A program made the translations under genes and the position numbers. A DNA stretch of 64,000 nt, taken from NCBI GenBank assembly GCA_017893485.1, contig CM030367.1:141191089-141255088 (forward strand), read 5' to 3'. Below the pieces are notes generated by a model. It was not told where the DNA came from. It did no database searches and saw only the letters and a program-made list of their open reading frames with translations. Every line of letters starts with the position of its first letter. Position 1 is the stretch's first letter. Positions 10,600 to 22,092 of the stretch are shown in pieces. Origin of the DNA: Hemerocallis citrina (lineage: Eukaryota > Streptophyta > Magnoliopsida > Asparagales > Asphodelaceae).

Positions 10600-10824
10600 T
10601 TCCTATCCATATTGAGTCATGTGATTGACTACTCGGAGTTATCTGTGAGCCCGAATTTGTCTTGTGAAATTCCTCCAGTTGCTATTGTGGATTGGCGGGA
10701 GAAAGTTTGGAAGAGCAAGGTGATCAAGCGTGTTCGTGTCTCTTGGAATCCTCACTCGCCAGGTGAGTCGGCTTGGGAGCTGGAGGAGGATATCCAGCGG
10801 AGGTTTTCTCATTTGTTTGTGTAG
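10600..10824 (+). pseudogene. C-terminal end of a Tekay/Del gypsy pol
   Basis: The frame resembles the last 75 residues of chromovirus pol: a HVIDY block, IVDWREKVWKSKVIKRVRV, then SAWELEEDIQRRFSHLF, the usual end of the chromodomain-like tail. The next lines hold EFRGRNSC and a purine tract (AGGTGGGTAGGA, 10925-10936) directly before the 3' LTR. All upstream gag-pol and the 5' LTR are missing, so the element is 5'-truncated. Confidence 0.75.
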
Positions 10825-10935
10825 CTCTTGTTTTGCTGTTTTTGCTTTTAATACTGCATTTTCTCTTCTTTTGGGGTTATCCTATGTATTTCTGATGGAA
10901 TTTCGAGGACGAAATTCTTGTTGTTAGGTGGGTAG

Positions 10936-13900
10936 GATTTGTAATCCCTATTGCTCATTATTGTATTTTTAATTTATTTAATAAAATCCTGGATTAATTT
11001 TATTTTATTTTCGGTTGAATTATTTTCCCTTCCTTTTGTATTGTGTGTTGTTCTCTTTGTGATTCATTCTTGTTTGATTCATCCTAATATTCTCATTTAT
11101 TTGATCTACAATTTGTCTTTGATCTCATCTATTGTTTAAACCTATTTCATGACATATTTGTCTCTTATTGGATTCTTTTCTTTCTATTGGATACTACCCA
11201 GTTTGCCCAAACCCATTTTGTCTCTATATGAACACCCTAATTGAACCCTAACCCCAATCACCAAACACTATTACTATTTTCTCTCTCTATAGCCATCACC
11301 TTCTCTCTCCCCTAACCCCCCTCCCCGATCTCTCCTTTCTATCGTCGTCTAACCCCGACGCCGTCGAACCCCCGTGCTGCCCATATCCCCGTTCGAGCCG
11401 CAGCGCCTTACTGCCGTCGTCTTCTTCGTTTGCTGCCGTCGTCTTCTAGTTGAGCAGCGCCGCCCAGCGTCGCTCCGATTCCCCCTGTCGTCGTCTTCAC
11501 GCCTTGATGTGCCACCGATGAAGCCCAGCAGCCTCACCACTGTGTTAAGCCGCCGCTCTTGTTGCTGTCGACGCACTTGCTGTTTTTAATGTCGGGTTTT
11601 GTGAGTGGGCACATATGTCTCGTGCACGTGTTTTGATTGGTGTTGATCTCGCTCCTTGTTCGTGCGTTCGTTTTTTTCGTTGTTCGGGATCCGTTCCCGT
11701 TATTTTATTCTTTGTTCCGTCCACTTCATATCAGGCAAGTAGCTTGTATGTGTTTTTTTGTCATACAAGTTAAATACTGTAAGTAATCTAGTATGAAAAT
11801 ATTTATACTCTCATGATGATCCTATTTTGTTATGTTAATCATTGACATCACATGAGTAGTTACAATAGTTGACACCCGTTGCATTAAAACAAATTAGATT
11901 AGTGGACATCTTAACTGTATATTGTTAGTGACACCGTATGTTGTAGATGACTGTTACATAGATATTTGTTGGATGTATTATCTCATTATGGACTATTTGA
12001 TTCACATGCCATGCTGATTTGAGTAACCCACATATTCCATGTTGCATATGACATCTTAGATTGGACTGTTTGTAATTAAGTTGTTTGATAAAATGCATTA
12101 AAAAACTTTTGTTTTGCTGTTGTCCTATTTTGTACGGTAATTTCGACCCTGTCAACATCAGTAAAAGAAATAAGTTTGTGAACATGATTTGTAGCTTTCG
12201 TTTTCTTGTTTTCAGAACTTTTGACAGATCTAAATTCCAATTTTTGATGCATGAGTTATTGTTGTTTTACTGCAGTCATATCGTATAATCTAGATTCTGA
12301 ACTATATGTATTCTGTAAGATGTTTTATTTTAAAACTGATACTAAAAGTAGAATTTGAACTCTATATTTTGCTGAGTATGTTTAGACATGACTGGGATCA
12401 ATCCCTAATTTTTATAGAATTAATTAATGACTTTTGTATCTCAATTCATACTTATGAAACTAGTCGATATATTTTCAAACTGCATGTTGTTCAGTATAGA
12501 GCTATATTTTCAACCTGATTCTATTTATTTTTTATGAAAACTTTATAAATATGAAATGTAGCCTTATTTGTCTATTTTATCACCCTTTTGACAGATCTAA
12601 ATTTCGAATTATATTTTATGAATCATCTCTGTTTTGGTACTGCTGTGTCTGAACTTTCAGAATCAAATTTTGTTGCATTACTCTATTTTTCCAATTTTGT
12701 TGACTATACTATATGTAATATAAATTCATTATATTTTATATTTTAAGACTAGATATGTTAGGGAACCATCCAGATTTTTGATGATTTAAAACTTTTTTCA
12801 TGCTTACAAACATGTTTTTTCATTTTCTGTCTGAAAACGATTTCTGTATTAAATGTTGTTTTCAACCATGTTTCTGTGGCTGATATGTGACTTAAATATA
12901 TGTGCTGGAATCGGAAGAAAGTCTAGTTTCTAGATTTTCTGACGGATCTGGATTTGCTATTCTGTGGAAATGGGAATCTTAGATTTGGTACAGTAGTGTC
13001 TTGTTGTCCAAAACTGAAAGTTTCGTTGTTTTTGGCTATTATGAGTTATTTTATTGATCGTTTGTGTTCCTATTTCATCTTAGACCTATCCTTTGTTCAT
13101 GCCATGTCTTTAGCCTGTTTCATTTCGTTCACATCTGTTGTTAATAATGAAAAGAAATCAAGCCGGGGTTTTTTTAAGGGAAAAGATCGAGTAGTGGACA
13201 ATATAGAAATGCATATTCAGAAGGAAACTCGTTTTCCCCACTGTTTACTGTGGTACCTACTATTTATCTCTGGATTCATGAGGACATGATCCATGACACT
13301 GTTTGATATTGATGTTGATGTTACTGTTACTGCTTGTCTGAATATACTGTCCTATAGAAATTCCGTTACAAAATCTTAAAGCGAAACTGTTTGATGTAGC
13401 AGCCATGTGGTAAAATTTGGGATGCATGAAGTGCTACCTAGATAGTAATGAACATTAGTCATAAGAATAACTATTTTTACTGTCTCATCCTGTTACTGTT
13501 AATGTTGGTTTACTGTTACTGTTACACTCTTACTGTAATCACTACACTGTTACTGCCATTTGTACACTATTATAATTGCTGTCTTCTACATATTAGTATT
13601 ACCTATTTAATTTAGTTAGGTTTTCCTTAATTTTCCTACTTGTATTGCTTGCGGCCCGGAACTTGTATCTAACGGGCATTATGTTTTCCTGTTTTTCCTA
13701 TTTTCCTTGTAATTGCCATATGAGCAGGTTTTGCTAATCAGTTGCCTACTGGAGTTGGTGAGAAAAAATTTTAAGCTGCACAATTGGAATAATTTGCTTA
13801 AATATTTTGATGAACTATTTTATTTCATGAATTGTATTGAGACTTGTATTTGGGCTTATTGTCCCAGGATTATTGTTTTGTTTCAGATCTAGTATTTATT

Positions 13901-14091
13901 GGGATATTTATTATTGATGCAATAAATACTGTTGAGTTATGATTTATTTTGCATGCCTGGTTGAGTATGTTATCTTATTTACTGTTATGATGAGTCAAGT
14001 AGATCCGTACAGCTTATGGATGGTGAAAACTATCTGCTAAGCTTAGTCATGTACCGTATTCCGTATTCTTTTTGGAAAGCGGGGCGTGACA
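10936..14091 (+). mobile_element. 3' LTR of a truncated Tekay/Del gypsy element
   Basis: About 3156 bases, TGTAATCCC..GGGGCGTGACA, directly after a pol tail and purine tract, which sets orientation and start. Collinear with 1-3147. It has a CT-rich leader (11240-11360) after TATA-like TCTATATGAA. The TSD cannot be checked because the 5' end is lost. Open frames inside (for example 12954-13289) look like chance. Confidence 0.82.
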
Positions 14092-15876
14092 TATATTTTC
14101 TATGTGCTTATATATGCATGTGTGACGGATTACGGATATGCCGGAAGATGGACGTAAAGCGAGAGGTATAGGAAGGGGTTTGATGCTCGACACCGTGTTG
14201 CATGGCAGTTGTTGGCGACGTGGCTTGATGTTAAGTGTTAACAGATGGTTCGTGTTACGCTACCTATAACTGATTTATTATAACTTTTCTTTGTTTTATA
14301 TTACTGTCAGTAGTGACGTAATGCTTTCATTATTGGTGTGTGTTTCTCTCTTACCTTCGATATTGGATGTTGTTTCTCTGTTACATTTGATTTTGGATTT
14401 CATCTTCAATCTCTCTCTTTTTCTCTTAATCTCTCTCTTTTTCTCTCTTACCTTCGATATTGGATGTTGTTTCTCTATTACATTATCTCTCTCTTTTTCT
14501 CTTAATCAGGTTTAGGGGTAGGGTTTGGATGCTTGAATTTGGGGATCGAGTTGGGTTTTTCTTTGGATTTGATCTCATTTTCGGTAATAATCGTTCAAAT
14601 ATGGGGTTAGGATTTGAATGGTCGAATTTGATGTTCGATGTGAGTATTTTGTTGGATTTCATATTCATTTTCTCTCTCTCAGATTTATAGGGTTAGGGTT
14701 TAAGATGCTTTCTTTTTTGTTTTATATATATATATGACCTATATCATCGTTAATACTATAGCAACACTTCGGTTGGATGTATAGGATTTGGATGATCGAA
14801 TTTGGGGTATTCGATCTGCCATATTTGCTCCGGGGGAACACTATAGCAATATTATACTCCTTTAATTCTTTCCATCACTCTCTCATGTTCGCTCATAGTT
14901 GTCTCTTTCTATCAATACAAAACCCTATTTAAACTCATCCAATTCTCTTGGTGTGGCCGATGTGGGACTATTAGTCACCACATGAATTGTGGCAGTTGCC
15001 TGGACTAAATAAGGGGTGGTTTGGTTGTTGTTTTTTTGCTGTGGTGTTTTTTAACCTTGGTTTTTTTGCTTTCGGTTTTTGTAGCTACATTTTTTTCCCG
15101 GTTTTTTTAGCTTGGTTTCTTTTAGTTTCATTTTTTTTAGGTTTAATTTAATTAAGATTGATTTAGTCAATTAAGTTCAATTGATTAAGCTCTAGTTTCC
15201 ATGCAGGCACCCTTCTCTTTGACCAGGCTCGGTCAAAGAAAAGCTCAAATTATAAACTTTTCTGGCAAACGTCGTCCACCCCAACTAGGATCCATTTCGT
15301 TGCTAATTGTAAATCGGTTGTAATTTGGATATTAAGAAAAAATTTGGATATTAGGGGCTCCTCGATACCAGTTCGAATTTCACAACCAACGATGAAATTC
15401 AAATCTCCCCTCTACTTCCCACACCAAAATCAAATAAGAATTCTAACACACAGTTTGAAATTCGACAATCACACCCCCCCCGGCCGCCGCTATCGATCGA
15501 CACTGCTGCAGCCCCCTCGGGATGCTGCCATTTCCCCTCGGCAGCAACCCCCCTAATCACCTGAGCAGAGCAAACCCACCACCCCAACAGCACAGCACCT
15601 CCTCAGCAATCGGCACCGCCACGACCCACACCGCCCCCCACGCGGCACCTCGACCCTACCAACGGTTGCGCACGCTGGCCATCGTCGCCCCTGCCACCGC
15701 TGCCCCCTAGGCCGTGCTAACCTCCGTTCGACGCTAGCGTCCCCGTCCAACCAGCCTCGTGGGTCCTATTTCCTGTCCATCACCACGACGAACGAAACGA
15801 TGGTTTAGGTAGATTAAAAGTAAGGATGGAGAGTAGAAATAAGTGAGGGAAGAGATGGTTGAGATTTGGGGAAGAG

Positions 15877-15922
<46 letters not shown>

Positions 15923-16344
15923 GGAAGCTTAAATCTAGTTTTAATGAGTTTTGGTTTTGGTTTTTTTTTTTTTGGTTTTTTTTTTGTTTTTTTTTTGTTT
16001 TTTGTTTTTTGTTTTTGTTTTTGTTGGGAGAGCTTCTTTCCTGTTGATTGCAAGTTTAGTACTGATGGAATGTGTAAATGTTCAAATCGGATATGACAAG
16101 TAATTTGCTTTCTTAGTTTTTTTAAAAGCAAATTAGTTATTTCTTGATTCTGTTTGTCTTTGAACAAAGTATTATGGAAATCCCTACGAATGACTTATCA
16201 GGAATGCAGGATCATGGCAGGATTTGGCAATTGCTTGTCCGAACATCTCTTACTTCTTGAAACAAAATTCCAATTTGGCGATTTTCTCTATTGCTTGTGA
16301 TTTCCTTTATGCTTATGTTGCAATCGATTCACAGGTAGTGATTT
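14092..16344. other. Anonymous AT-rich intergenic DNA
   Basis: No gene is supported. A block with TACCTTCGATATTGGATGTT and CT repeats occurs twice (14352-14412 and 14450-14510). 15000-15130 is T-rich. 15340-15760 is C-rich with several overlapping short frames but no family match. 15880-15921 is pure G. 15957-16024 is a T-rich run broken by G. GATGTGGGACTA near 14960 is a phrase often seen in plant repeats. 16190-16344 continues at 28375 once the inserted gypsy element is removed. Confidence 0.6.
15880..15921 (+). repeat. Homopolymer of 42 G
   Basis: An uninterrupted run of 42 guanines preceded by GAAGAGGGA and followed by AGGAAGC, then a T-rich tract. G-quadruplex formation is expected. Length may be unstable or affected by sequencing. 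Confidence 0.9.
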
Positions 16345-16349
16345 GTTCC

Positions 16350-17093
16350 TGATGCGGTTTGTTTTTGGGAGTAGTGTGGATGCACCAAGTGTGAGTTCGG
16401 ACTCAATTTGTAGTGGTGGAAGGATGCGGTAACGGACGGTGAGCGGGAGGGTCGCTTCGGCACTGGAGGGTCGGCTCGGATTGCCTCGCCTCGCGTACCT
16501 GCAGACGGTTTAGAAACACCGGGGTTTATCCCGGTGGCAGACCCTCCGACGGTCTAGTTAGTCTCTGAGAGAGAGTAGCAGTAACTAGGGTTTTAAAGTC
16601 GTCAAAGATTGATTACCTCAAAAGGTGGGAGAGAGCCTGGTATTTATAGACAATCCCAATCGGGTTTGGATCCGCTTGGGGGCCGGGTCTGGACTCGAAT
16701 GCCCATGGGCCTGACGTGGCAGGATGCCCAAGGGGTTTAGGGCAGACGTAGCAGCCTCATAAGCGGTTTAGGGCGGACGTGGCAAAGCCCCAGGTGGTTT
16801 TGGTGCTGACGTGGCTGATCGTGGGGCCCCTGTATCTTTAAGGGAATTGGATGGCCTGGGTTGTGCCAGGTCATCCTCGTCCCTTACCTGGCTGAGTGGA
16901 AGGCCCGCGGGACCGCCGAGGATCGGAGACCGAGGGTCGTGGCGGAACGTCGAGACGAGGGGGCCGGTTTCGTGGTGGTGACATAACGGCTCGGTACCGA
17001 GCCTGTGATGGTCCGGGACCGAGCCCAAATGGATCTTGAGTGAGGGCCATCCTGGGCCCTGGCTGGGGCCCAGGTCGTTTTTATCCCACCTCA
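16350..17093 (-). repeat. 3' LTR of gypsy element 1
   Basis: 744 bases, TGATGCGG..CCCACCTCA on the + strand. It lies beside the antisense-gene side, so it is the 3' LTR of this minus-strand element. Confidence 0.95.
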
Positions 17094-17164
17094 TTAGCCC
17101 CCTACTCCTGCGGGGGTGCGGGAGTTAGCCACGGAGGAGTGTTTCTCGGCGGTCGTTGTGTCTT

Positions 17165-17670
17165 TCGTGAGAAGGCTGCCCTGGTACTGGACCACACATC
17201 GGTGTGATGAGGGTTTATGGGTCGGCAAGGGCGATGGCAAACCGTTGTACCTTCGTGAGAAGGCTGCCCTGGTGCTGGACCCCACCTCGGTCTGACGAGG
17301 GTTTACAGGTCGGCAAGGGCGATGGCAAACCGTTGTGCCTTCGTGAGAAGGCTGCCCTGGTGCTGGACCACACCTCGGTCTGACGTGGGTTTACGGGTCG
17401 GCAAGGACGCTGGCGAACTTCTGTGCCTTCGTGAGAAGGCTGCCCTGGTGCTGGACCCCACCTCGTGGCGAGGGTTTACGTGTCGGCAAGGACGATGGCG
17501 AACCGTTGTGCCTTCGCGAGAAGGCTGCCCTGGTGCTGGACCACACCTCAGTTTGACGAGGGTTTACGGGTCGGCAAGGATGTTGGCGATCCGTTGTGCC
17601 TTCGTGAGAAGCTGCTATGTGTCGGCAAGGACGATAGCGAACTGCTGTGCCTTCGTGAGAAGGCTGCCCT
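17165..17670. repeat. 88-base tandem repeat beside the 3' LTR
   Basis: About five and a half units, each beginning TCGTGAGAAGGCTGCCCTGG and ending AACCGTTGTGCCT. One unit near 17610 has an internal deletion. Frames through the array are by-products of a unit length that is not a multiple of three. Gypsy element 2 carries different repeats at the same place. Confidence 0.9.
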
Positions 17671-17854
17671 GAGTTGGTTACTGTCTTCATGGGGCATTAA
17701 TGGCGCTCCGGGGCTTGTGCGATGTTCCAATTTCCCGGGGGCATTAATGATGTCCCCTAATAAATGCGGGACGCTTCAATTTCCTAGGTGTGACGGTTGG
17801 GCTTTCGTTGCTTGGCTTCCCGAGGGCCATGATGGCAGGTGGCTTGGGAGAGGC

Positions 17855-18688
17855 TATAAATATCCCACTCCCCCACTACTGTTTAGATCACATCGAGGGT
17901 GGTCCATCGACCATTTGAGGTGTCTGCCTTGGGCTGACGCCTTATATTTGAAACAACCCTGGGAGCCTCGGATCGGTGGTTATTCTGCCGTCCGGATCTT
18001 CTCTTGGGTCTGACGGCCCTGATGGGGTTGTTTGCCCAAGAGAGATCAGGATGGGAGGGATACCGACCGAAGTCCGGACCCGAGGGATAAGGAGCTTCGG
18101 GGGGATGGCTCTTCTGTCATCACTGTCTTCCTTCCGGGCCGACGGTTTCTGAGGGCTGTCTGCCCGAAGGGGACAGTGATGGGAGGCGGGCCGATCCGTT
18201 TTCCGATAGGGTCCCAGGCAAAGGTGGTTTTTCTCTCACCCTCGAACAATTCAGGGTTTCGGCTTCCGAGGCCGTAAGCCTCGAGTTGCTCACGGGTGAG
18301 AGGGGAGCCGACCGAGTACTGGGGCCTGGGGCGCTCGCAGAGGGCGGGTGCCTTAAAACTTTTAAAACGAAACTTTCTTCTGGACCGACCCTTGTGTCTG
18401 GTAGCTGCTGAGCGCGGACCGAGGGTTGCCAGTTGTACAACTGGATGACGTCACTGGCGCGCGTTTCTAGGAGACGTTTCACGCAAATCGAGGAACAGTA
18501 ACGCGAAAATCGAGGCGTCAACTTTTCCTCTATAAATACCCCCCCCCACTCCTCCCCCATTTCGCCTATCTATCTCTCGCCGCTTCTAAAAAAAAAGAGG
18601 ACAACGCTTCGGTGCTCGCGCTCTGAGTTTACAGCTCCGGCTCGTTTTTCGTTGCGCCACAGGTTAGTTTTAGCTTTACTTCGTAATC
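17855..18688 (+). promoter_or_regulatory. Promoter zone of the antisense gene in gypsy 1
   Basis: Two + strand TATA boxes, TATAAATA at 17855 and 18531. The second is 158 bases before the first ATG. Between them lie two hairpins: 17995-18008 pairs with 18035-18047, and 18119-18139 pairs with 18161-18181. A 250-base non-coding block (18120-18370) is well conserved with 31660-31910 in gypsy 2. A possible leader intron donor (CAG/GTTAGT) is at 18660. Confidence 0.55.
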
Positions 18689-20919
18689 ATGTCTAGGGCT
18701 CAGTCTGGCTCGTCTGCTTCGACCTTGAAGGGGGAGAAAACCCTGGAGCGGGGCTCTCGGATTCGACGTCGTGGGAAGAAGACATCCAGGTGTATGATGT
18801 GAAGCCCCTGCGTGTCCGGAGGCCGTACGTGATCCAGACTAGCGGTTCCGAGGAGGAGGGGAGTGAAGGCTCATATTCGGTGCAGATATTAGATCCGGAG
18901 CCGGAGGAGGGTAGTAGCGACAGTGAGGGAGAGGGAGAGGCCGATGGTGTTGATGTTCGGCGGAAGGGTAAGGGGAGAAGATTCTCTGCTCGGGGTCGGA
19001 GTCGAGGTGGAGTTTCCTCTTCTGCGGCGACTGGTCTTGAGCGTCTCGCCACCCCCTCGCCGGAGAGGGTTAAGAGGAAGAGGATGCCGAGGAAGACGGG
19101 AGCGAAGGCAGGCGGTCTGAGCGAGGTGTCCCCCGTCTGAAACATTGTGACAGGGTCCCTGGTGCAGCCGAAGAGGATTAGGCAGTATCCCGACGACCTC
19201 TCCGATAAGGCGTTGTATGGGGTCCAGCCTTCTTCGCCGAGCCGGAAGAAGATAAAGATGGACACGCTGCCGACGATCTTGGAAGCGGCAGATTTAGAGG
19301 TTGCTCAGTCGGCCTTCCACATTGAGTCCGACTTTGAAGTGATGCTGCCGAGCCCAAGCCTCTGTCCTACCGACCCGCTACCAGAGTGGTACTGCGTCTT
19401 TCCCTTGGACGCCTTCGGCTCCGGACTGAGGCTACCGATCCACCCATTTATCCGGGAGGTGCTTAATTGGGCGTCCCTGGCTCCGATGCAGTACGACCGA
19501 ATTCATGGAAGCAGATAGTATGCTTTGTGCTGCTCTGCAAGGAGAGGAAGGTGCCGCTCCGGTTGGAGGTGTTCCGCGCGATGCTGGGGATCAGCTCGTC
19601 GGGGGAGTCGGAGGGGATATGGTACATCTCGCCTCGGAGTCGGGGGAAGGTGGTCCACGGCCATTCGAACTCCATTAAGGAGTGGAAACGAAAATACTTC
19701 GCTATCCGGAGCGCGGAGCCTTGGGACATTCCCACGCGTTGGAACTATTACAGGCCGAACTTCAAAGCGCCGAAGCCGAAGGACCTGACTGCCGAGGAGT
19801 GGGGGTTAGTCGAGCGCCTCCGTTTGTCGCACAGCATCAGCTGGCCGAAGGTGACGGAGGGTCACCTGGCTAGCATCGGACTGAGCCCGGCCATGTCTAG
19901 TATGTCGTCGTTTCTTTTTTCTTGTTTTACTGTTCTTTCGACCTCATTGTCCTTAATGGGTCTTCTTGCAGGTATGGACCCAGAATCTATTAAGGCTCGC
20001 AGGCTCACCCTAAAGAAGCAGAAGGCCGAGGAGGAGGCGAAGGCGATGAAGGGGTCGTCTCAGGCCGTCTCTGAGGCCCCGGTTGAGCCGAGGACTAAGA
20101 GGACCCGCTCGGAGACGAGCAAGGAGGTCGCCCAGGTGAACCCGGACCAGGCTAAGGTGGCCGAGCGCGCCAAGGGGAAGGGCCCTCTGATCGGAGCAGG
20201 GGGAGGAGAGGAGTCGCAGCGGCCGTGGGTGCCGGCTTGGTCGATACGGGAGGGGGACTGCCTAACCCGTGGGCCCAACACCATCGAGGTGGTGGAGAAG
20301 TTGGCGACTCCTCGGGACCGCAAGGAGATGAGTGACGAGACCGTAGGTGAGGCATTCATGCGCTTGGCGCAGGCGAGCGTGCTGGTAAGTCTGCCGACCC
20401 AACTTTCCTTCGTAAGAAACCGTCATCGGAGGTGTTTCTAAGCAGTGTTTGGTTGCCGCAAGGTTTGTCTGGAGGCGGCCAAGGTGAAGAGCCTCTACGA
20501 GGAGGCCGTGGACCTGGGAGCGAAGCCGGGTGGACAAGTGCCAGCAGGAGATGAAGGAGATGAAAATCGAGCTCGAGGGCTCGCACTAGAGGGAGCAGCA
20601 GTTGAAGGTCGAGCTCGATGCCAAGGACGCCGAGTGGGGGAAGAAGGTGGCCGCTCTGAAGAAGAAGTTCGCGAGGGAGAAGAAGGCACTGACGACGACA
20701 GGGCAGGACCTGGTGATTGCGGCCCAGAATGAGGTCTATGAGAAGGCCCTTACTCATGTGAGGCACTTTTACCCGACCATCGACCTGTTCGGCCTCGACT
20801 ATGACTTGGAAATCGATCCGAAGCCAAAGACTCTCGAAGGGGTTGTTCGCGACGAACAGGTCATTGGATCGGCTGCCGACCCTCCTGTGAACCCGGCCGA
20901 TGCAAAGGTGGGGAACTAG
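18689..20919 (+). pseudogene. Antisense gene of gypsy 1, module 1 (Transposase_28-like)
   Basis: Runs opposite to gag-pol. The region FPLDAFGSGLRLPIHPFIRE (about 19398-19457), then PNSWKQIVCFVLLC, RGKVVHGHSNSIKEWKRKYF and the WPKVTEGHLASIGLSP end match the plant domain called putative gypsy type transposon (Transposase_28). That domain belongs to retrotransposons and is not a known transposase. Introns are inferred at 19900-19971 and 20385-20462, with GT..AG ends at the same protein positions as in gypsy 2. The last exon is coiled coil. Breaks: the ATG frame fails in the first 40 codons, TGA at 19138, a frameshift near 19480-19490, and a stop near 20587. Function unknown; a gag-accessory or regulatory role is only a guess. 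Confidence 0.7.
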
Positions 20920-21128
20920 GCCGCTTGCCTCCCTGTTTCTATCTCTCATTTTTTATTTTTTCTTCTTCTATTGTATTTGCCAAACGCGGACTGGCCACTG
21001 CTTTTTTGTACGGGATTTTACTTCATTATATATAAAAAGGATTTTTTGATTGGCCAGGTGTTTTGACCCCGGATCTTTCCGTACCTTTTTGCTTATGTTG
21101 TTTTGAGTGGTGGTTGGCTTCCTTTTAG

Positions 21129-21680
21129 GTGACGACTCTCCGTCCTGAGGCGGATCCCCGTCGTTCTGACGTGGCGTGGCTCCGGAGTAAAATCAAGGTC
21201 CTGGTGGCCACGTTGGTCCGCTACCGCAAGGGGGCTCATGATCAGGATGCCGCCTTCAACTATTATCGGGATAAGTCCGAGGCTTTGGGCGCGGAGGCGG
21301 CCCGGCTGAAGAAGGCAATGGTGGATCGGGACCTCGGAAGCGCCGGCCTCGGATACACCATGTTGAGTGCGTCGGTACAATGGCCCACGTCTGAGAGGCT
21401 CCTTCGTGACGTTATAGTGGAGAAGGAGATGGAGATACACCGTTACAAGACGATGCTGGGTATGTTTGGGACGAGGACGGGATCCTCCTCTGGAGACCGG
21501 CGAGTGGAGGGGATTACCTCGGCATTGCTGATGCTGGAGCGTGTTCGACCGGCTGATGCCCAGAGCTCCGTGGTTGGAGTGTCAACCTTGGCAGAGCCGA
21601 AGGACTATTGTGATAAGGAGAGGGCTCCTAGCCGTTCGGTCGGAGTGGGATTACCCTTCGTCGGACCCGAGGGGCCCTAA
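21129..21680 (+). CDS. Antisense gene of gypsy 1, module 2 (coiled coil)
   Basis: An open frame of about 184 codons after a splice acceptor (CTTTTAG at 21122-21128). The inferred intron is 20908-21128 (221 nt), against 225 nt in gypsy 2. If spliced this way the stop of module 1 (20917-20919) falls inside the intron and the protein continues here. The sequence is rich in charged helical residues (SEALGAEAARLKKAMVD) and ends in a low-complexity tail. RPADAQSSV near the end matches SPADAQSSV in gypsy 2 module 2. No enzymatic motif is seen. Confidence 0.55.
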   Translation: MTTLRPEADPRRSDVAWLRSKIKVLVATLVRYRKGAHDQDAAFNYYRDKSEALGAEAARLKKAMVDRDLGSAGLGYTMLSASVQWPTSERLLRDVIVEKEMEIHRYKTMLGMFGTRTGSSSGDRRVEGITSALLMLERVRPADAQSSVVGVSTLAEPKDYCDKERAPSRSVGVGLPFVGPEGP

Positions 21681-21757
21681 GGTCCCTTAGCCAGTAATTT
21701 CTTTCTGTTTAGATGATTGGAGTGGTCTTGTAACGGTCTTTATTCGTTTTTCGAAGT

Positions 21758-21763
21758 AATAAA
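21758..21763 (+). terminator. Polyadenylation signal of the gypsy 1 antisense gene
   Basis: AATAAA 78 bases after the module 2 stop, within AT-rich DNA. 21764-22092 holds no gene and separates this gene from the convergent pol end. Confidence 0.5.
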
Positions 21764-22092
21764 GGAGTATGAATAAGGGGTTTCTTCCCACTCTTTGTTC
21801 TGATGGTTTCGTTAATTGATTGCCTGTGGAGTTGAGGGTCGGCCCGGTCGATCCGTGGGGGGATCGGTACTGGTTCTGTCTTACCGAGACCTCGAGGCCG
21901 GCACCGGAGTGAGGACTCGGGCGCCGCAGCTCTGAGAAAGCGATCCCTTGGTCCGGCGCTGGGTCGAACTTACCGAGGCGTTTGGAGTTAACAAAAAGAG
22001 ATCTCTTTTATACATATAGAGATGGGCGCTAACGGCCTTTTACATAAGAAAGTTTACAAAAGATCATTATTTACATCAGCCAAGCAGGAAAC

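Noticed and set aside
1..14091. The two long LTRs as a pair of one element around the COBRA-like gene
   Set aside because: The second LTR has its own pol tail and purine tract, the first is followed by a MITE and not by a primer site, and they are strongly diverged.
15859..16096. Poly-Gly, Trp/Phe-rich and poly-Pro frames
   Set aside because: Created by the G run and the T-rich tract, not coding.
16030..16344. Possible spliced exon next to gypsy 1 (CGATTCACAG/GTAGTG)
   Set aside because: Short frames end in stops, no protein family is seen, and no partner exon was found.
17165..17670. Regularly spaced repeats that resemble a CRISPR array
   Set aside because: Units of 88 bases adjoin directly without unique spacers, and the DNA is a plant retrotransposon. 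The same holds for the 110-base array at 46860-47735.
18689..20919. Reading the Transposase_28-like domain as a DNA transposase gene
   Set aside because: The domain name is historical. The gene lies inside an LTR element, lacks a DDE triad and is flanked by pol, so no DNA transposon is inferred.
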